Under the pieces are notes generated by a model. That model saw only the letters and a program-made list of their open reading frames with translations. It was not told where the DNA came from and ran no database searches. Made by a program: the position numbers and the translations under genes. Shown piece by piece: positions 62,582 to 64,000 of a DNA stretch of 64,000 bases; positions within the stretch are counted from its first letter, which is position 1; each line of letters begins with the position of its first letter. Origin of the DNA: Winogradskyella flava (GTDB lineage: Bacteria > Bacteroidota > Bacteroidia > Flavobacteriales > Flavobacteriaceae); assembly GCF_014243395.1 (NCBI RefSeq), contig NZ_JACLCP010000001.1, positions 620,001 to 684,000 on the forward strand, given 5' to 3'.

Positions 62582-64000
62582 GTGCAAAACCCTCGCTTAG
62601 ATCTCAAAATTCTGATAATTCTATGTGTTTTTTTCTTTTCTGAAAACACATATGCCCAATTGGGTTTTTGCCAAGGAAATTCAGGTGACCCTATTTTTAC
62701 AGAAACGTTTGGAACAGGAACACAAGATACGGCTTTACCTACTGGTACAACAACATACGCATATGCCAATGGATCAGATCCCAATGACGGACTTTACACG
62801 GTTTCAAGCAATACGGATTATTTTGATTGGTTTGATATTCCAGACCATACTCCAAATGATGTAAATGGAAGGATGTTGGTAGTGAATTCGGATTTTACAG
62901 CTGGCGAATTTTATAGAACTACTATTTCAGGATTATGTGAAAATACAACTTATGAGTTTTCGTCGTGGATGATAAATTTGTCACCAGCTGGTGGATTTTG
63001 TGGTGCAGGTGTTATTCCTATTAATGTGAGATTTGAAATATGGGATAGTACTGATACTAATCTTCTGGCCTCAGGTGATACAGGAAATATAACAAGTTCT
63101 GTGTCTCCAAACTGGAATCAATTTGCACTAGTTTTTCAATCTATACCTGGACAAACATCCGTCATTCTTAAAATGCTAAATAACGGTACTGGAGGTTGCG
63201 GAAATGATTTGGCAATAGATGATATCGTTTTTAAAAGTTGTGGCGATGATATTGAGTTGGTTGATGGATTGGGTGATTCATCAATCACTTTGTGTAGCAC
63301 ACAAACGCCATTTTCCGATACAATCTCAGCTTTGCCAGATAATTCGGTGTTTAGTTCACATTTTTATCAATGGCAAGTTAGTAGTGATGGTGTCATTTGG
63401 ACGGATATTCCTGGTGAAACAAATGCTGGAATTGGCATAGGGGGTATAACATCAACAACATATTACAGAGCAAAAGTTGCAGAATTTGCGGCTAATCTTA
63501 TTAATCCAGATTGTATTACATTTTCTGATGTTTATGAGATTATAATTAATGAAGCGCCGGTACAACCTACTCTTGAATGCTGGGAAACGGCAACATTTGA
63601 TGAAACCCTTTGCGACTGGATAATTATAGGGACACAACCATTAGCACCTAGTGGATTAGAGTGCTGGGAAACGGCGACCTTTAATGATATTACTTGTGCA
63701 TGGGACGTATCAGGTACTCAACTTACCCAACCAACAACAGAATGTTGGGAAACAGCAACATTTAATGTGACTAGTTGTGCTTGGGAAATAACAGGCACTG
63801 AGCCAGTACAGCCTAATTTAGAGTGCTGGGAAACAGCAGTTTTTAATGATACTACATGTGCTTGGGAAGTTAGCGGTACGCAGCCGACTGCACCAACAGG
63901 ATTGGAATGTTGGGAAACTGCTACGTTTAATAATGCAACTTGTATATGGGAGGTTACAGGTTCCCAACCAGAACAGCCAGCAACGGAATGTTGGCAGACA
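62582..64000 (+). CDS. large secreted protein with ECWETATF tandem repeats (partial)
   Basis: An open frame that runs off the window end, at least 473 residues. It starts at GTG 62582, giving the signal peptide MQNPRLDLKILIILCVFFFSE ... TYAQ; no in-frame ATG fits (a TTG at 62534 is less good). Residues ~30-220 look like a jelly-roll/choice-of-anchor module (DYFDWFDIPDHTPNDVNGRML, FYRTTISGLCENTTYEFSSW, DLAIDDIVFKSCG), then an Ig-like module (FYQWQVSSDGVIWTDIPGE). From ~332 (63575) five full tandem repeats of 27-28 residues, ECWETATFNxxTCxWEVTGTQPxxP, continue past the edge. By architecture a T9SS-secreted adhesin; the sorting domain is outside the window. Confidence 0.82.
   Translation, partial: MQNPRLDLKILIILCVFFFSENTYAQLGFCQGNSGDPIFTETFGTGTQDTALPTGTTTYAYANGSDPNDGLYTVSSNTDYFDWFDIPDHTPNDVNGRMLVVNSDFTAGEFYRTTISGLCENTTYEFSSWMINLSPAGGFCGAGVIPINVRFEIWDSTDTNLLASGDTGNITSSVSPNWNQFALVFQSIPGQTSVILKMLNNGTGGCGNDLAIDDIVFKSCGDDIELVDGLGDSSITLCSTQTPFSDTISALPDNSVFSSHFYQWQVSSDGVIWTDIPGETNAGIGIGGITSTTYYRAKVAEFAANLINPDCITFSDVYEIIINEAPVQPTLECWETATFDETLCDWIIIGTQPLAPSGLECWETATFNDITCAWDVSGTQLTQPTTECWETATFNVTSCAWEITGTEPVQPNLECWETAVFNDTTCAWEVSGTQPTAPTGLECWETATFNNATCIWEVTGSQPEQPATECWQT
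63575..64000 (+). repeat. tandem 81-84-base repeats coding ECWETATF units
   Basis: Units begin at Glu codons at 63575 and then every 81-84 bases: five full copies and the start of a sixth before the edge. Each codes for 27-28 residues with two Cys and two Trp in fixed places (ECW ... TCxW). The units differ enough in DNA sequence to be old. Confidence 0.85.

Noticed and set aside
62625..62864. Short frame at the start of the secreted repeat protein
   Set aside because: It is out of frame with the long open reading frame from 62582 that has a signal peptide and repeats.
63575..64000. Regular repeats that could look like a CRISPR array
   Set aside because: Units are 81-84 bases, have no distinct spacers, and stay in one reading frame coding for Cys/Trp modules.

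Overview
The window reads as chromosomal DNA of a low-GC member of the Flavobacteriaceae (Bacteroidota), probably a marine genus. The evidence is a type IX secretion (T9SS) type B cargo protein next to a PorP/SprF gene, many secreted proteins whose signal peptides end in AQ, many lipoproteins, DUF3078, DUF2480 and DUF5689 families, an S-layer-free set of TonB and choice-of-anchor proteins, a flavobacterial-style extended ribosomal protein L21, and several promoters of the Bacteroidota form TTG-N19/20-TAnnTTTG. No tRNA, rRNA, insertion sequence, prophage or CRISPR array was seen.

Layout. 1-5.8 kb: a PorP/SprF-like gene (cut by the window edge) downstream of a 1766-residue T9SS type B protein. 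6-10.5 kb: a cytosolic endonuclease/exonuclease/phosphatase-fold protein, hflX and a class A penicillin-binding protein. 10.6-19.8 kb: DUF3078 outer-membrane-type protein, then a complete SUF iron-sulfur assembly operon on the minus strand (sufA, sufB, lipoprotein, sufC, sufD, unknown, sufS, META lipoprotein, sufE, sufT, DUF2480) with a clear promoter and a palindrome at its start. 19.8-22.2 kb: a methyltransferase divergent from a CapK/PaaK-like adenylate-forming enzyme. 22.2-26.9 kb: a four-gene operon of exported proteins: choice-of-anchor B lipoprotein, seven-repeat propeller-like lipoprotein, MbnP-like protein and a MauG/MbnH-like di-haem protein. 27-35.6 kb: thiL, two DUF1660-like mini zinc ribbons, an alpha/beta hydrolase, a serine hydrolase, brnQ, lysC, an Xaa-Pro aminopeptidase and a glycine-zipper peptide. 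35.8-40.8 kb: a VPS10/Asp-box protein, an AraC regulator and an esterase. 40.9-47.1 kb: sdhCAB, an M28 peptidase and a membrane MutS-like ATPase. 47.2-53.9 kb: rplU-rpmA, an M16 peptidase pair, an EamA transporter and a Cys-rich HMA lipoprotein. 53.9-59.6 kb: a TonB-dependent receptor, a DUF5689 lipoprotein and a divergent secreted endonuclease. 59.7-64 kb: a small four-helix membrane protein, pbpC, and the start of a large secreted protein with ECWETATF-type tandem repeats that runs off the window.

The most interesting units are the MbnP/MbnH-like operon with two propeller-type lipoproteins, the TonB/DUF5689/endonuclease locus (a possible extracellular nucleic-acid scavenging system), the SUF operon with embedded lipoprotein genes and an operator-like palindrome, the Cys-duplicated HMA lipoprotein, and three dispersed DUF1660-like small proteins. 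All functional calls come from reading motifs and family resemblance by eye; no database search was run.
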